Shown: positions 1-10,399 of the stretch, piece after piece
How the letters are laid out: the number at the start of each line of letters is the position of its first letter
How positions within the stretch are numbered: position 1 is the stretch's first letter
NCBI RefSeq assembly: GCF_020164435.1
Contig: NZ_JAIUDQ010000002.1
Location: forward strand, 248,001 to 312,000
Origin: Phyllobacterium lublinensis
Lineage (GTDB): Bacteria; Pseudomonadota; Alphaproteobacteria; Rhizobiales; Rhizobiaceae
Length of the DNA stretch: 64,000 nt
Direction of reading: 5' to 3'
Notes under the pieces: model-generated
Seen by the model: only the letters and a program-made list of their open reading frames with translations
What the model was told of the DNA's origin: nothing
Databases searched by the model: none
Program-made: the position numbers and the translations under genes

Positions 1-45
1 TCTTCCATGGCATCTGCCGGTGGCTGCCGGCGCGCAGGATGCGCA
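1..45. other. Window edge, no gene called
   Basis: This short stretch lies downstream of the hutU stop codon. I see no convincing start, stop or hairpin in it. It may belong to a gene or terminator that continues outside the window. Confidence 0.5.
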
Positions 46-1716
46 TCAGCCGAGAATACCTGGCAGGTTGAGGCCCTTCTCCCTGGCGCATTCAATGGCG
101 ATTTCGTATCCGGCGTCGGCATGACGCATGACCCCGGTGGCCGGGTCATTCCAGAGCACGCGCCCAACCCTCTCGGCGGCATCTTCGGTGCCATCGCAGC
201 AGATGACCATGCCCGAATGCTGCGAATAGCCCATCCCTACGCCGCCACCATGATGCAGCGATACCCAGGTTGCCCCTGAAGCAGTATTGAGCAAGGCATT
301 AAGGAGCGGCCAATCGGACACGGCATCCGATCCGTCCTTCATTGCCTCCGTCTCGCGATTGGGCGAGGCGACCGATCCAGAGTCGAGATGATCGCGGCCA
401 ATCACGATCGGCGCTTTCAACTCGCCATTCTTCACCATCTCATTGAAGGCGAGGCCGAGCCGATGACGGTCGCCGAGCCCCACCCAGCAGATACGGGCTG
501 GCAATCCCTGGAACGCGATACGTTCACGCGCCATATCGAGCCAGTTGTGCAGATGAGTGTTGCCGGGCGTCAGCTCTTTCACCTTGGCGTCTGTCTTGTA
601 AATGTCTTCCGGATCGCCGGAAAGTGCTGCCCAGCGGAAGGGCCCAATGCCGCGGCAGAACAGCGGGCGGATATAGGCGGGAACGAAACCGGGGAAGGCA
701 AAGGCGTTCTCGAGGCCCTCGTCCTTGGCGACCTGGCGTATGTTGTTGCCATAATCGAGCGTCGGGATGCCGCGATCCCAGAATGCGATCATGGCTTCCA
801 CGTGTTCGCGCATTGAGGCGCGCGCCGCTTTCTCCACGGCCTTGGGATCGCTCTCGCGCTTTTCGCGCCATTCCGCCATGGTCCAGCCTTTTGGCAGATA
901 ACCATTGATCGGATCATGTGCGGATGTCTGGTCAGTGACGATGTCTGGCCGTACGCCGCGGCGCACCAGTTCCGGCAGCACTTCGGCGGCATTGCCAAGC
1001 AGGCCGACCGATTTGGCTTCGCCGGCCTGGGTCCAGCGATTGATCATGTCCAGCGCTTCATCCAGCGTCCCGGCCTTGGCGTCGACATAACGTGTGCGCA
1101 GGCGGAAGTCGATGGAGTCAGGATTGCATTCAACCGCAAGGCAGCAGGCGCCGGCCATGACGGCGGCCAGCGGCTGGGCACCACCCATGCCGCCAAGACC
1201 GCCCGTCAGGATCCATTTACCCTTGAGGTTCCCACCATAATGCTGGCGGCCAGCCTCGACAAAGGTCTCGTAGGTGCCCTGCACGATTCCCTGCGTGCCG
1301 ATGTAGATCCAGGAGCCGGCAGTCATCTGGCCGTACATGGCCAGACCTTTCTTGTCGAGTTCGTTGAAATGGTCCCAGGTCGCCCAGTGCGGCACGAGAT
1401 TCGAATTGGCGATCAGGACACGCGGTGCGTTTGCGTGCGTCTTGAAGACACCGACCGGTTTGCCGGACTGGACGAGCAGGGTCTCGTCCTCATTCAGTGT
1501 CTTGAGAGTCGAAACGATCTTGTCGAAATCATCCCATGTGCGTGCGGCGCGGCCAATACCGCCATAGACCACAAGTTCATTGGGATTTTCGGCGACATCG
1601 GGGTCGAGATTGTTCATCAGCATCCGCAGCGGTGCTTCGGTCATCCAGGATTTGGTGTTGAGCTGATTGCCGCGCGGAGCGCGAATTTCCCGGATGTTGT
1701 GCCTTGGATTGTTCAT
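46..1716 (-). CDS. hutU: Urocanate hydratase (urocanase)
   Basis: HutU converts urocanate to imidazolonepropionate with tightly bound NAD+, the second step of histidine breakdown, in the cytoplasm. The 556-residue product has the usual length. It carries the glycine-rich NAD-binding region ([15 protein letters not shown]) and the conserved [12 protein letters not shown] segment holding the active-site cysteine, followed by a [13 protein letters not shown] segment. An upstream in-frame extension to 2001 runs antisense-like through hutG. The ATG at 1716 is preferred because its A is shared with the hutG TAA stop, a coupled overlap. It is the last gene of the hutI-hutH-hutG-hutU operon and is complete. 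Confidence 0.97.
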   Translation of the reverse strand: MNNPRHNIREIRAPRGNQLNTKSWMTEAPLRMLMNNLDPDVAENPNELVVYGGIGRAARTWDDFDKIVSTLKTLNEDETLLVQSGKPVGVFKTHANAPRVLIANSNLVPHWATWDHFNELDKKGLAMYGQMTAGSWIYIGTQGIVQGTYETFVEAGRQHYGGNLKGKWILTGGLGGMGGAQPLAAVMAGACCLAVECNPDSIDFRLRTRYVDAKAGTLDEALDMINRWTQAGEAKSVGLLGNAAEVLPELVRRGVRPDIVTDQTSAHDPINGYLPKGWTMAEWREKRESDPKAVEKAARASMREHVEAMIAFWDRGIPTLDYGNNIRQVAKDEGLENAFAFPGFVPAYIRPLFCRGIGPFRWAALSGDPEDIYKTDAKVKELTPGNTHLHNWLDMARERIAFQGLPARICWVGLGDRHRLGLAFNEMVKNGELKAPIVIGRDHLDSGSVASPNRETEAMKDGSDAVSDWPLLNALLNTASGATWVSLHHGGGVGMGYSQHSGMVICCDGTEDAAERVGRVLWNDPATGVMRHADAGYEIAIECAREKGLNLPGILG

Positions 1717-2519
1717 TACCTGCTCCCCAGTTTGATGGCGGTCTGTTCGATGATTTCGAGAATGTCCTTGAGATGCCTGCGCAACTTTTCCGCCTTGCCT
1801 TCGTCGAGTGCGAAAGGCGGTGCCTCCGTGGCCAGATGCGATGACTGTGTCAATTCCATCTGGATCGCATGGATGCCGGATGATGGCTTTCCGTAGTGAC
1901 GCGTCGTCCAGCCGCCCTTGAAGCGGCCATTGATCACCGCGTCGTAGCCGCGCGCCGCGAAAACGATGCGACCAACTGCAGAGGCGATTTCCGGTGAACA
2001 ACTGGCACCCTCATTGGTCCCGATGTTGAAATCCGGCAGCTTGTCTTCGAACAGGAAAGGGATGCGCGAACGGATGGAGTGACAATCGTAGAGAACGACA
2101 AGCCCGTGTTCCTTCCTTACCCTCTTGATCTCCTCATAGAGCGTGTCGTGGTAGGGACGATGGAACTGCTCAAGGCGAAGCTTTGTGTCGGCAGGCGTTG
2201 GTTTCTCGCCATCGCGCCAGATCGGCTTGCCGTCGAAATCCGTCTCAGGGATGAGTCCAGTGGTGTTTTGTCCTGGATAGAGGCTGACACCTTGCGGATC
2301 GCGGTTGGCGTCGATCACGTAGCGATGAAAAGTCGCCCGCACGGTTGTGACATTCGGCAACAACCCGTCGTAAAGCTGATCGATATGCCAGTCCGTGTCC
2401 GCAAGGCGCTGGCCGTTTTCATCAAGCCGGTTCCAGACATCGGCAGGAACGTCGGTTCCCGTATGCGGAAAACCGAGGATGATCGGGGATGACCCCTGTT
2501 TGACTTCGACCACAGTCAT
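1716..2519 (-). CDS. hutG: N-formylglutamate deformylase
   Basis: HutG hydrolyses N-formyl-L-glutamate to glutamate and formate, the last step of the five-step route that also needs HutF. The 267-residue protein starts with a short strand and the [10 protein letters not shown] motif typical of the N-formylglutamate amidohydrolase family. It then shows [13 protein letters not shown], whose Asp and His are likely metal ligands. Start and stop overlap hutH (ATGA) and hutU (TAATG), indicating translational coupling. Having both hutG and hutF shows that this organism uses the Pseudomonas-type formylglutamate route and not the one-step HutG formiminoglutamase route. Confidence 0.95.
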   Translation of the reverse strand: MTVVEVKQGSSPIILGFPHTGTDVPADVWNRLDENGQRLADTDWHIDQLYDGLLPNVTTVRATFHRYVIDANRDPQGVSLYPGQNTTGLIPETDFDGKPIWRDGEKPTPADTKLRLEQFHRPYHDTLYEEIKRVRKEHGLVVLYDCHSIRSRIPFLFEDKLPDFNIGTNEGASCSPEIASAVGRIVFAARGYDAVINGRFKGGWTTRHYGKPSSGIHAIQMELTQSSHLATEAPPFALDEGKAEKLRRHLKDILEIIEQTAIKLGSR

Positions 2520-4057
2520 AGGCGCGTTTCCAGCATGGGAAGAATGCCAGCGGAGATCGCCGCGTTGAGTGCACCTGATGCGATGAGGTCTGCGATGGCC
2601 TTCAGGTCCGGTGCCATGTAACGGTCGTCATCAAGCGTCGGCACTGTCTCACGAATAACGCCATGCGCACTGGTGAGTTCCGGACTGGTTTGAAGAGGCG
2701 CTCGCAGGTCGATGCCCTGTGCAGCGGTCAGGGCCTCGATGCCGATGATCGAGAAGAGGTTGTCGGTCATCTGCAGCAGGCGGCGCGCGCCATGGCAGGC
2801 CATTGACACGTGATCTTCCTGATTGGCGGATGTGGGTGTTGAATCGACAGAGGCCGGGTGCGACATCTGCTTGTTTTCGGACATCAGCGCCGCAGAGGTG
2901 ACTTCTGCAATCATGAGGCCTGAGTTGAGCCCCGGTTTTCTCGCAAGGAACGCCGGCAGGCCATAGCTCAGAGCCGGGTCAACCAGCAATGCAATGCGAC
3001 GTTGCGCGATCGAGCCAATCTCACAGATCGCGAGGGCAATCTGGTCCGCCGCAAAGGCCACAGGCTCGGCGTGGAAATTGCCACCGGAGACGACCGAACC
3101 ATCGCCGAGCACCAGCGGATTGTCTGTCACCGCATTGGCCTCGATCTCCAGTGTCCGGGCAGCCATGCGCAAAAGGTCCAGGCAGGCACCATCCACCTGC
3201 GGTTGGCACCGGATGCAGTAGGGATCCTGCACGCGCTCATCGCCTTCAATATGACTCATGCGGATAGGGGAATTTTCGAGTAGCTGACGCAGCGCCGAGC
3301 CCGTGTCAATCTGGCCGCGATGGCCGCGCAGGCTATGAATATCGGGATGGAATGGTGCTGATGATCCCATTGCCGCATCGGTGGACATTGCGCCAGTGAC
3401 AAGCGCTGCCTGGCCCGCGCGATGGGCCCGGAACAGACCTGCCAGGGCCAGTGCGGTTGAGACCTGGGTTCCGTTGATGAGCGCAAGGCCTTCCTTTGCG
3501 GCAAGCACGACGGGCAGCAATCCAGCTTCGCGAAGGCCCGCCGCGGCTGGCATCTGCTTGTCATTGAAGACGACGTCGCCTTCGCCGATCATGGCGGCCG
3601 CCATATGTGCGAGCGGTGCCAGGTCACCCGAGGCACCCACGGAACCTTTTTCGGGAATGATCGGGATGACACCCTTCTCGAGCATGGCCTCCAGCAGGTC
3701 GATCAAGTCAAGGCGTACGCCGGAAGCCCCGCGCCCGAGCGAGATCAGCTTCAGCGCCATGATCAGGCGCACGATGTTTTCGGGCAAAGGTTGGCCGACC
3801 CCGCAACAATGCGACAGGATGAGATTACGCTGCAAGGTGCCCACATCCGCGGCATTGATCTTGATTGAAGCAAGCTTGCCGAAACCGGTATTGATGCCAT
3901 AGACCGGTACGTTACCGCCGGCGATTTCCGCAATGCGCCTTGCAGCCGATTTGATGCCTGCCCGAAAGGACGGATCAAGCTTCACGGCTGTACCTTGCCA
4001 ATAGATTGTTTCCAAAGTGGAAATTGGCACGGAGCCGGGATTGAGAACAACGGTCAT
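2516..4057 (-). CDS. hutH: Histidine ammonia-lyase
   Basis: HutH removes ammonia from L-histidine to give trans-urocanate, the first step of the pathway. The 513-residue protein has the family's usual size. The triad Ala142-Ser143-Gly144, inside [12 protein letters not shown], cyclises to the MIO electrophile that replaces a cofactor. Further conserved blocks are the N-terminal YGINTGFG loop and QEDHVSM near the C-terminus. It begins three bases after the hutI stop and overlaps hutG by four bases, so it is the second gene of the minus-strand hut operon. Confidence 0.97.
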   Translation of the reverse strand: MTVVLNPGSVPISTLETIYWQGTAVKLDPSFRAGIKSAARRIAEIAGGNVPVYGINTGFGKLASIKINAADVGTLQRNLILSHCCGVGQPLPENIVRLIMALKLISLGRGASGVRLDLIDLLEAMLEKGVIPIIPEKGSVGASGDLAPLAHMAAAMIGEGDVVFNDKQMPAAAGLREAGLLPVVLAAKEGLALINGTQVSTALALAGLFRAHRAGQAALVTGAMSTDAAMGSSAPFHPDIHSLRGHRGQIDTGSALRQLLENSPIRMSHIEGDERVQDPYCIRCQPQVDGACLDLLRMAARTLEIEANAVTDNPLVLGDGSVVSGGNFHAEPVAFAADQIALAICEIGSIAQRRIALLVDPALSYGLPAFLARKPGLNSGLMIAEVTSAALMSENKQMSHPASVDSTPTSANQEDHVSMACHGARRLLQMTDNLFSIIGIEALTAAQGIDLRAPLQTSPELTSAHGVIRETVPTLDDDRYMAPDLKAIADLIASGALNAAISAGILPMLETRL

Positions 4058-4060
4058 GGG

Positions 4061-5254
4061 CTATGCTTTCAAGATGAGCTGATGGAGCGGATTGAAGCCG
4101 ATTCGATAGCAGAGCTCCGCTGGTTGCTCTGCATTCCAGATCGCGATTTCGGCGCGTTTGCCAGGCGAGATCGTGCCAATTTCCTTAGACAGGCCAAGCG
4201 CATGCGCGGCCTCCCGCGTCGCGCCCGCAAGCGCTTCTTCCACGGTCAGACGGAACAGCGTGCAAGCCATGTTCATAGTCAGAAGCAGCGAGGTGAGAGG
4301 CGACGTACCCGGGTTGCAATCCGTGGCGACCGCCATGCGCACGCCTGCGTCGCGCAAGATCCTGACTGGAGGTGCTCGCTCTTCTCGCAATGCGTAGAAG
4401 GCCCCTGGCAAGAGCACGGCGACAGTCCCGGCCGCGGCCATGGCTCTCGCTCCATCTTCATCCAGATATTCCAGATGATCGGCGGACAACGCGCCGAACG
4501 ATGCAGCAAGCTTGGCACCCCCGAGGTTCGACAATTGCTCGGCATGAAGCTTCACCGGCAGACCAAGCGCCCTGGCCTTCTCGAAGACGCGCGTGATCTG
4601 CGCAGGCGAGAAGGCAATGCCCTCGCAAAATCCGTCAACGGCATCGACGAGATTTGCCGCATGTGCCGCTTCGAGGCCGGGCAGTACCACTTGCGAAATG
4701 TAGTCGTCGGCGCGGCCGCGATACTCGGGTGGCACCGCATGGGCACCGAGATAGCTTGTCAGTATCCGTACCGGCCGAAGTGCTGCGAGGCGGCGCGCAA
4801 CGCGCAGCATCTTGAGCTCCGCTTCAATGTTCAGGCCATAGCCGGATTTGATTTCAATCGTCGAAATTCCTTCGGCCAGCAGCGTATCCAGCCGGGGCAA
4901 GCTCTGCGCGACAAGTTCGTCCTCACTCAACCCGTTGGTTGCCTTGACGGATGAGACGATACCGCCGCCGGCCCGCGCGATCTCCTCATAGCTTGCACCC
5001 TCCAGCCGCATCTCAAATTCACGGGCACGATTTCCGCCAAAGACAAGATGCGTATGGCAGTCGATCAGCGCCGGGGTGGCCAGCCGGCCGCCGAAGTCGA
5101 GGGATTCAACACCCCTCCAGTCGTTCGGGATATCCTGCGCGATCCAGGCAATGCGCTCGCCATCGATGCCGATCGAGCCATTCTTGACCAGACCATAGGG
5201 CGTATCGGTCTCCTCGAACGTAGCAATCCTCAATCCGGACAGAATTTTCCTCAT
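4061..5254 (-). CDS. hutI: Imidazolonepropionase
   Basis: HutI hydrolyses 4-imidazolone-5-propionate to N-formimino-L-glutamate. The 397-residue amidohydrolase-superfamily protein has the metal motif [10 protein letters not shown], a second metal-binding histidine in [13 protein letters not shown], and the late catalytic aspartate in [11 protein letters not shown]. It is the first gene of the hutIHGU operon. It starts 84 bases from the divergent hutF, so the shared intergenic region with its HutC-type palindrome should control both units. Confidence 0.96.
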   Translation of the reverse strand: MRKILSGLRIATFEETDTPYGLVKNGSIGIDGERIAWIAQDIPNDWRGVESLDFGGRLATPALIDCHTHLVFGGNRAREFEMRLEGASYEEIARAGGGIVSSVKATNGLSEDELVAQSLPRLDTLLAEGISTIEIKSGYGLNIEAELKMLRVARRLAALRPVRILTSYLGAHAVPPEYRGRADDYISQVVLPGLEAAHAANLVDAVDGFCEGIAFSPAQITRVFEKARALGLPVKLHAEQLSNLGGAKLAASFGALSADHLEYLDEDGARAMAAAGTVAVLLPGAFYALREERAPPVRILRDAGVRMAVATDCNPGTSPLTSLLLTMNMACTLFRLTVEEALAGATREAAHALGLSKEIGTISPGKRAEIAIWNAEQPAELCYRIGFNPLHQLILKA

Positions 5255-5338
5255 CGGCCTTGGAAGCCTCCCATTATGCTCTTGCTCATATCATTATTAT
5301 GTATATACATATTATGTCAATCGGGTGAGGGAGAAGAA
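5255..5338. promoter_or_regulatory. Divergent hutI/hutF promoter region with HutC-type operator
   Basis: The only gap between the two hut units holds an AT-rich core with the 14-base perfect palindrome TATGTATATACATA at 5298-5311. Two further matched pairs flank it, at 5296/5313 and 5295/5314. GntR/HutC proteins are known to bind TGTATATACA-like palindromes ahead of hut genes. The location between divergent hut operons and the presence of hutC in the same locus make this the probable operator. Induction by urocanate is inferred from known HutC proteins. Confidence 0.8.
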
Positions 5339-6721
5339 ATGAGCGGAGCCTCGAAATCTGTTTTTGCGCGCAAGGCGCTCGTTGGTGACGGCTGGGAGGA
5401 CAATGTGCGCATCACCATCGATGGCGCCGGCCGGATCAGCTCTGTCGAACCGCAAACCGCAGCAGATTCAAATGCATACACCGTCGACGTATTGCTCCCG
5501 GCGCAATCGAACCTGCACAGCCATACATTCCAGCGCGCCATGGCTGGGCTTTCCGAAGCGCGTAGTCCTGCGGGACGCGACAGCTTCTGGACCTGGCGGG
5601 AGATCATGTACCGCTTTCTTGATATTCTGGATCCCGATGACATCGAGGCGATCGCCGCCTTTGCTTTCGTCGAGATGCTGGAATCCGGCTATGGTAGCGT
5701 CGCCGAGTTTCACTACGTGCATCATCAGCCCGGGGGGCAGCCCTATGCCAATCTTGCGGAGCTTTCGGAGCGCATTGCCGCTGCGGCGAACGCCACTGGC
5801 ATAGGGCTGACGCTCTTGCCCGTCGCCTATGCGCAGGGCGGTGTAGACGGGAGGGCTCTTGCAGGTGGCCAACTGCGCTTCGGAAATGATCTGGAGCGCT
5901 ATGTGCGGTTGGCGCAACTTGCTGAAAAATCTGCAAGAAAAGTAAGCCAGGATGCAGGTTTTGGCGTCGCCCCGCACTCGATCAGGGCCGTGAATGAACG
6001 GGATCTCAAGACCTTGGAGCAGCGGTTCCAGGCCATGCCTTTCCACATCCATATTGCCGAGCAGATTCCGGAGATCGAGGAAGTCCAGGCCGCTTATGGC
6101 CAGCGTTCGATGAGCTGGCTGCTTGATCACCTGCCGGTCAATCAGAGGTGGTGTCTGATCCACTCCACGCATATGACGGCCGAAGAAACGAACCGGGTTG
6201 CAGCAAGTGGTGCGGTCGCCGGGCTTTGCCCGGTCACCGAAGCCAACCTTGGCGACGGGATTTTTAATGGAGTCAACTATTTGAACGCCGGTGGACGCTT
6301 CGGGACCGGCTCGGATTCAAATATCCGCATTTCACCATCGGAAGAACTGCGCCAGCTCGAATACAGTCAGCGGTTGCGAGATGTGTCGCGCGTTACCCTC
6401 TCGGCAACGGGCAAGTCCTGCGGGCGTACGCTCTACGATGCTTCGCTCGCGGGCGGTGCGCAGGCACTCGGGCGTGAATCGGGAAGCCTGGCGCCTGGGC
6501 AATGGGCCGACATGATTGCTCTTGATGTTGAAAATGCTGCACTTTTTGGCCTTGAATATGACAGACTGCTTGACGGATGGATTTTTGCGGGCGACAGACA
6601 GGCGGTCAGCGATGTCTGGTCGGCCGGACGCCACGTGGTGCACGAAGGCCGTCATCGCGACAGAAATGCAATATTTGCAACCTATAAGACGCGACTGGCG
6701 TCGATCTTGGAGAAAGTGTGA
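5339..6721 (+). CDS. hutF: Formimidoylglutamate deiminase
   Basis: HutF converts N-formimino-L-glutamate to N-formyl-L-glutamate and ammonia, feeding HutG. The 460-residue amidohydrolase shows the metal-binding SNLHSHTFQRAMAGL motif, a HIAEQ block, and GTGSDSNIRISP near the catalytic aspartate. An in-frame extension back to 5048 reads across the hutI start and the operator, so I chose the ATG at 5339. It is preceded by GAGGGAGA and is where homology-like sequence begins. The stop overlaps the hutC GTG start by four bases. Confidence 0.95.
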   Translation: MSGASKSVFARKALVGDGWEDNVRITIDGAGRISSVEPQTAADSNAYTVDVLLPAQSNLHSHTFQRAMAGLSEARSPAGRDSFWTWREIMYRFLDILDPDDIEAIAAFAFVEMLESGYGSVAEFHYVHHQPGGQPYANLAELSERIAAAANATGIGLTLLPVAYAQGGVDGRALAGGQLRFGNDLERYVRLAQLAEKSARKVSQDAGFGVAPHSIRAVNERDLKTLEQRFQAMPFHIHIAEQIPEIEEVQAAYGQRSMSWLLDHLPVNQRWCLIHSTHMTAEETNRVAASGAVAGLCPVTEANLGDGIFNGVNYLNAGGRFGTGSDSNIRISPSEELRQLEYSQRLRDVSRVTLSATGKSCGRTLYDASLAGGAQALGRESGSLAPGQWADMIALDVENAALFGLEYDRLLDGWIFAGDRQAVSDVWSAGRHVVHEGRHRDRNAIFATYKTRLASILEKV

Positions 6722-7419
6722 CAGCGGCTGCGCGCAAATCGTTTCATGCCATCAAGGCCGAGATGGCGCGCCGCATCGCCGAGCGCGTCTGGGCGCCAGG
6801 CGGGCTGATCCCCAACGAGGAAGTGCTGGCCATCGAGTTCGGATGTGCGCGCGCCACAGTCAACCGTGCCCTGCAGGAACTGGCGCGCGGCGGTGTGCTC
6901 GTCCGCAAGCGCAAGGCGGGCACGCGCGTGGCGCTGCACCCCATGCGCGAGGCGCGCTTCGTTATCCCAATCGTTCGCCAGGAGATTGAAAACAAAGGGG
7001 GAATTTACCAGTTCCGGCTATTGTCCAATCAGGTGGAACGGGCGCCCCAAACGGTTTACGAGCGCCTCGGCCTCGCCAAGAGCAAGGAGATGCTGCATGT
7101 CCGCAGCCTGCATCTTTCCGACAGCAAGCCGTATCAATATGAAGATCGCTGGGTCAATCTGGACGCTGTTCCTTCGATCCGCCACGAAACCTTCGATTCG
7201 ATCAGCCCCAATGAATGGCTGGTGACCCATTCGCCTTTCTCGCAGGCCGAGATCGTCTTTCATGCCGGTTTGGCGGACCGGGAGGAAGCCGCGATTCTTG
7301 ATGTCGGCGAGAAGGATTCGGTGTTCATCATCGAACGCCTGACCTACCTGCCGCAGAAGCCGATCACCTATGTCCGGATGATCCATCCCGGCTCGCATCG
7401 GATGGTCACGCAACTCTAG
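6718..7419 (+). CDS. hutC: GntR-family histidine utilisation repressor
   Basis: HutC represses the hut genes until urocanate binds. The 233-residue protein has an N-terminal GntR winged helix-turn-helix (about residues 8-75, with the recognition segment ATVNRALQELARGGVLVRKRKAGTRV). A UTRA ligand-binding domain follows (about 95-230). The GTG start at 6718 overlaps the hutF stop (GTGA), so the repressor is made with the enzyme operon and should regulate itself through the operator at 5298-5311. Confidence 0.93.
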   Translation: MTAAARKSFHAIKAEMARRIAERVWAPGGLIPNEEVLAIEFGCARATVNRALQELARGGVLVRKRKAGTRVALHPMREARFVIPIVRQEIENKGGIYQFRLLSNQVERAPQTVYERLGLAKSKEMLHVRSLHLSDSKPYQYEDRWVNLDAVPSIRHETFDSISPNEWLVTHSPFSQAEIVFHAGLADREEAAILDVGEKDSVFIIERLTYLPQKPITYVRMIHPGSHRMVTQL

Positions 7420-7745
7420 ACAACCAAATCGCACCCCAGAGTTACAAAAATGGGTCAGGATTCGCGGATTCCTGCACCAGATTCGGGGTTAACAGGTCTG
7501 ATTTCCCCAAAGTGTGAGCCAAGACCTGGCATTTGGCGCCTGGATGACCGCAGACCGGAGGGGCGACATGGTCAGTCAAACAGCTGGCGCACCTGTTCAT
7601 CGTCAATCCGTGGAGAAATGACCATTGGCGTTTCGTTGCAACTGCATTATTTGAAAGCATCTTCGTGTTACGCAATTCCGGTCGGGAAAACCGCTTCGCA
7701 ATTTTCCTGGAATTGCTCCAAGGAAATGACAGGATTGGAATTGCA
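7420..7745. other. 326-base gap between hutC and mrp
   Basis: Short open frames occur on both strands here but lack good ribosome sites and resemble no family I know. I see no clear terminator hairpin after hutC. The mrp promoter must lie here. The last 80 bases become AT-richer (TGCATTATTTGAAAGCATC), as expected near a promoter, but I cannot assign exact boxes. Confidence 0.4.
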
Positions 7746-8975
7746 ATGGCAGGCGTGACGAAAGACCAGGTTCTGGAACAGTTGAAGACCGTGACGGGTC
7801 CCGACTTCAACAGCAATATTGTCGAACTCGGTCTCGTTTCTGATATTTTCATCGCTGACAGCAAGGTCTTCTTCTCGATCACGGTACCGGTGGACAGGGC
7901 ACAGGAGCTTGAGCCTCTGCGGGCGGCAGCCGAACGGGTGGTAAGGGCCATGCCGGGCGTTGCCGGCGCTGTCGTTGCACTGACTGCCGAGAAGAGGGGC
8001 GGGCCTACCAGCGATGATGCGCCACGCAGGGCTGCCCCCGCCCCGCGCCCGACGCCTCGCCCCGCGCCGGCGGGCGCAGTTCCACCGCAGCGTGTCCCGA
8101 CGCAAGGTGCGCCAGCCCAGGGTGCATCCGCACAGGCGCCGCATGGACATAGCCATGGGGCACCGGTCAAGGCTGGTGTCCCCGGCGTCGGAGCCATCAT
8201 CGCAGTCGCTTCCGGAAAGGGCGGTGTCGGCAAGTCGACTACCGCCGTCAACCTCGCTTTGGGATTGCATGCCAATGGCCACAAGGTCGGCATTCTCGAT
8301 GCGGACATCTATGGCCCCTCCATGCCGCGGCTGCTCGGTATTCACGGCAAGCCGGAAGTCGTGTCGGGCCGCATCCTCAAGCCCATGGAAGGCTATGGCC
8401 TCAAAGTGATGTCGATCGGCTTCCTGGTCGAAGAGGAGACACCGATGATCTGGCGCGGACCGATGGTCATGTCGGCGCTGACGCAAATGCTGCGCGAGGT
8501 GCAGTGGGGCGATCTGGACGTCCTCGTCGTCGATATGCCGCCTGGAACCGGCGATGCGCAATTGACCATGGCTCAGCAAGTCCCGCTCGCCGGTGCCGTC
8601 ATCGTTTCGACTCCGCAGGACCTCGCACTGATCGATGCCCGCAAGGGCCTCAACATGTTCAAGAAGGTCGATGTGCCACTGCTCGGCATCGTCGAAAACA
8701 TGAGCTATTTCATCGCGCCCGATACCGGCGCACGCTACGACATTTTCGGCCATGGCGGAGCGCGCAAGGAAGCGGAGCGCCTGGAAGTGCCCTTCCTTGG
8801 CGAAGTGCCGCTGGTCATGGAAATCCGCGAGACATCGGACTCGGGCAAGCCCGTCGTCGTCAGCAATCCCGATGGCCCGCAGGCGAAGGCCTATCGCGAC
8901 ATCGCGGCAAAGGTCTGGGACCAGCTCGCGGCTGCAAAGGGCGGCAGGGCGGCCCCGGCGATCGTTTTCGAATGA
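7746..8975 (+). CDS. apbC: Mrp/ApbC family iron-sulfur cluster carrier ATPase
   Basis: This P-loop ATPase probably carries iron-sulfur clusters to target enzymes in the cytoplasm. The 409 residues comprise an N-terminal MIP18/DUF59 domain (about 1-90), an Ala/Pro linker with a short His-rich patch (about 95-150), and a ParA-like NTPase domain. The NTPase domain has the deviant Walker A ASGKGGVGKST and the block DMPPGTGDAQLT. ATG 7746 is chosen because MAGVTKDQ begins the DUF59 domain. The CxxC that binds the cluster in E. coli and Salmonella ApbC (after VENMS) is replaced here by IAPDTG. The gene appears to be monocistronic. Confidence 0.93.
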   Translation: MAGVTKDQVLEQLKTVTGPDFNSNIVELGLVSDIFIADSKVFFSITVPVDRAQELEPLRAAAERVVRAMPGVAGAVVALTAEKRGGPTSDDAPRRAAPAPRPTPRPAPAGAVPPQRVPTQGAPAQGASAQAPHGHSHGAPVKAGVPGVGAIIAVASGKGGVGKSTTAVNLALGLHANGHKVGILDADIYGPSMPRLLGIHGKPEVVSGRILKPMEGYGLKVMSIGFLVEEETPMIWRGPMVMSALTQMLREVQWGDLDVLVVDMPPGTGDAQLTMAQQVPLAGAVIVSTPQDLALIDARKGLNMFKKVDVPLLGIVENMSYFIAPDTGARYDIFGHGGARKEAERLEVPFLGEVPLVMEIRETSDSGKPVVVSNPDGPQAKAYRDIAAKVWDQLAAAKGGRAAPAIVFE

Positions 8976-9100
8976 GGACCTGACCCACATCGCATGGATG
9001 TGCCGCCTCAAAATGACAGCGAGGGCAGGGTGGCAGTGGAACCATTCGCGGTCGTGCCCAATAGTGCTACCATCGGCAAACCGTGCTTGAGGGAAATCCT

Positions 9101-9592
9101 ATGAGCAAGCTTTGCCAAGCGGCCGCCCTGACCATGCTGCTCGCAGATCACGTGATCCCGGTACACGCGCAGCAATCCGATCCACCGCCCATGCCTGTCG
9201 CGGGCTGCAGCTACGCCATGAGCCGGCTCGCTCCCGCAATCGATGACTATCGCAGGACAAAGTTCGCATTGGATCGGGCGGTTCAGCTTCTCGCTTCGGC
9301 GCGCTATTCCAGCAGGGTTGGCAGGATGGATATCGATCTTGCCGGCCCGGAAGCCGAAGCCGACGGCGCGATAGCCGCCTATGCCCGATCGATCGGCCCT
9401 GCCTTTGGCGCCATTGCGCTGGTCAACGCCAGTTGCAGGGACGGCGCGGCCAAGCTGGCTGGCAACCGGTTTGGGGCAAAGCTCGACCGCGATGTGGCGA
9501 CCCTGTTGTCCGGCAGCGCAGACAGGTTGGTGGACGACCAGGTGAAGGACATCGAGAATGTGTTCAGCCGCATGAAAGTGCAGCAGAAGTAG
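9101..9592 (+). CDS. Secreted protein of unknown function
   Basis: I do not recognise this 163-residue protein. It begins with a probable Sec signal peptide (MSKLCQAAALTMLLADHV..., cleavage likely after PVHA) and should be periplasmic or exported. The mature part is mostly helical and charged, with two cysteines (in AGCSYAM and NASCRDG) that could form a disulfide. ATG 9101 is preferred to an earlier GTG at 9083 because GAGGG lies eight bases upstream. It converges on the hydrolase gene at 9607 with 14 bases between stop codons. Confidence 0.75.
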   Translation: MSKLCQAAALTMLLADHVIPVHAQQSDPPPMPVAGCSYAMSRLAPAIDDYRRTKFALDRAVQLLASARYSSRVGRMDIDLAGPEAEADGAIAAYARSIGPAFGAIALVNASCRDGAAKLAGNRFGAKLDRDVATLLSGSADRLVDDQVKDIENVFSRMKVQQK

Positions 9593-9606
9593 AAAGCCGG
9601 TGGCGG

Positions 9607-10248
9607 TCAGCCCTGCAACTGGCTCGCCCAGGCCTTTACCGCCTCAGCCATGGTTCTGATGTGATCAGCCGCACTGAAGCCGGAGATGCTCTTGCGTGGC
9701 TTGAGATCATGGTCGCCGTCTTCCAGCCACAGGATCTGGATGTTCTCTGAAAGCGCGTAGCCAACGACGTCCTCGCGCGTGCCAAACTGGTCGCGCGTTC
9801 CTTGGCAGATCAAGGCGGGGGTCACCAGTCCGGCAAGGTGCCTGGTACGCAATTGCGCCGGCTTGCCGGGCGGATGAAACGGATAGCCAAGGCAGACAAG
9901 GCCTGCAACCTTTCCGGCGGAGTGAAGCTCATCGGCAACCATGCTCGCGACCCGCCCGCCCATCGACTTGCCGCCAATGATCAGGGGACCGTTTGCGCCG
10001 AGCTCGGCAACAGCCATCCGATACTCCGGGATGAGCGTTTCCGCACGCGGTGGCGGTTTCCGCTCGCCTGATGTGCGCCGGGTTGCCATGTAGCCGAATT
10101 CAAATCGGGCTACACGAAATCCCTGCGCTGCAAGCGCCGCGGCGCTGGCCGTCATGGCAGGCGAGTCCATTGGCGCTCCCGCCCCGTGAGCAAGCAGGAT
10201 CGTGACTTTGGCATCATGCGGTCCGTCGAACAGAAATCTTTCCAGCAT
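9607..10248 (-). CDS. Alpha/beta-fold hydrolase (Tex30/KANL3-like)
   Basis: This 213-residue protein is a small alpha/beta hydrolase of unknown substrate. It has the oxyanion-side motif LLAHGAGAPMDS, the nucleophile elbow GGKSMGGR, and a C-terminal acid and histidine (CQGTRDQFG and EDGDHDLKPR). The whole matches the dienelactone-hydrolase-like Tex30/KANL3 family. ATG 10248 has GAGGAG just upstream, which argues against a longer start at 10365. It is monocistronic, and no signal peptide is visible, so it is probably cytoplasmic. Confidence 0.85.
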   Translation of the reverse strand: MLERFLFDGPHDAKVTILLAHGAGAPMDSPAMTASAAALAAQGFRVARFEFGYMATRRTSGERKPPPRAETLIPEYRMAVAELGANGPLIIGGKSMGGRVASMVADELHSAGKVAGLVCLGYPFHPPGKPAQLRTRHLAGLVTPALICQGTRDQFGTREDVVGYALSENIQILWLEDGDHDLKPRKSISGFSAADHIRTMAEAVKAWASQLQG

Positions 10249-10399
10249 TGGCTCCTCGCATGCCCCGTTTGCGCCTAATCCGAATTGACTATGCGATAAA
10301 GTGAAAAAAATCTTAAAAGCTCGAGTTGAGTCACGCTTGCGTAACGCCCCGTAACATAATTTCATTAAGTGGTCGTAAGTTCAGCACTGAAATACAACA

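Noticed and set aside
5048-5338. N-terminal extension of hutF back to 5048
   Set aside because: It reads antisense through hutI and the operator. A strong ribosome site and the conserved start are at 5339.
7668-9011. Minus-strand open frame opposite mrp
   Set aside because: The plus-strand Mrp/ApbC has clear P-loop and DUF59 motifs; the opposite frame has none.
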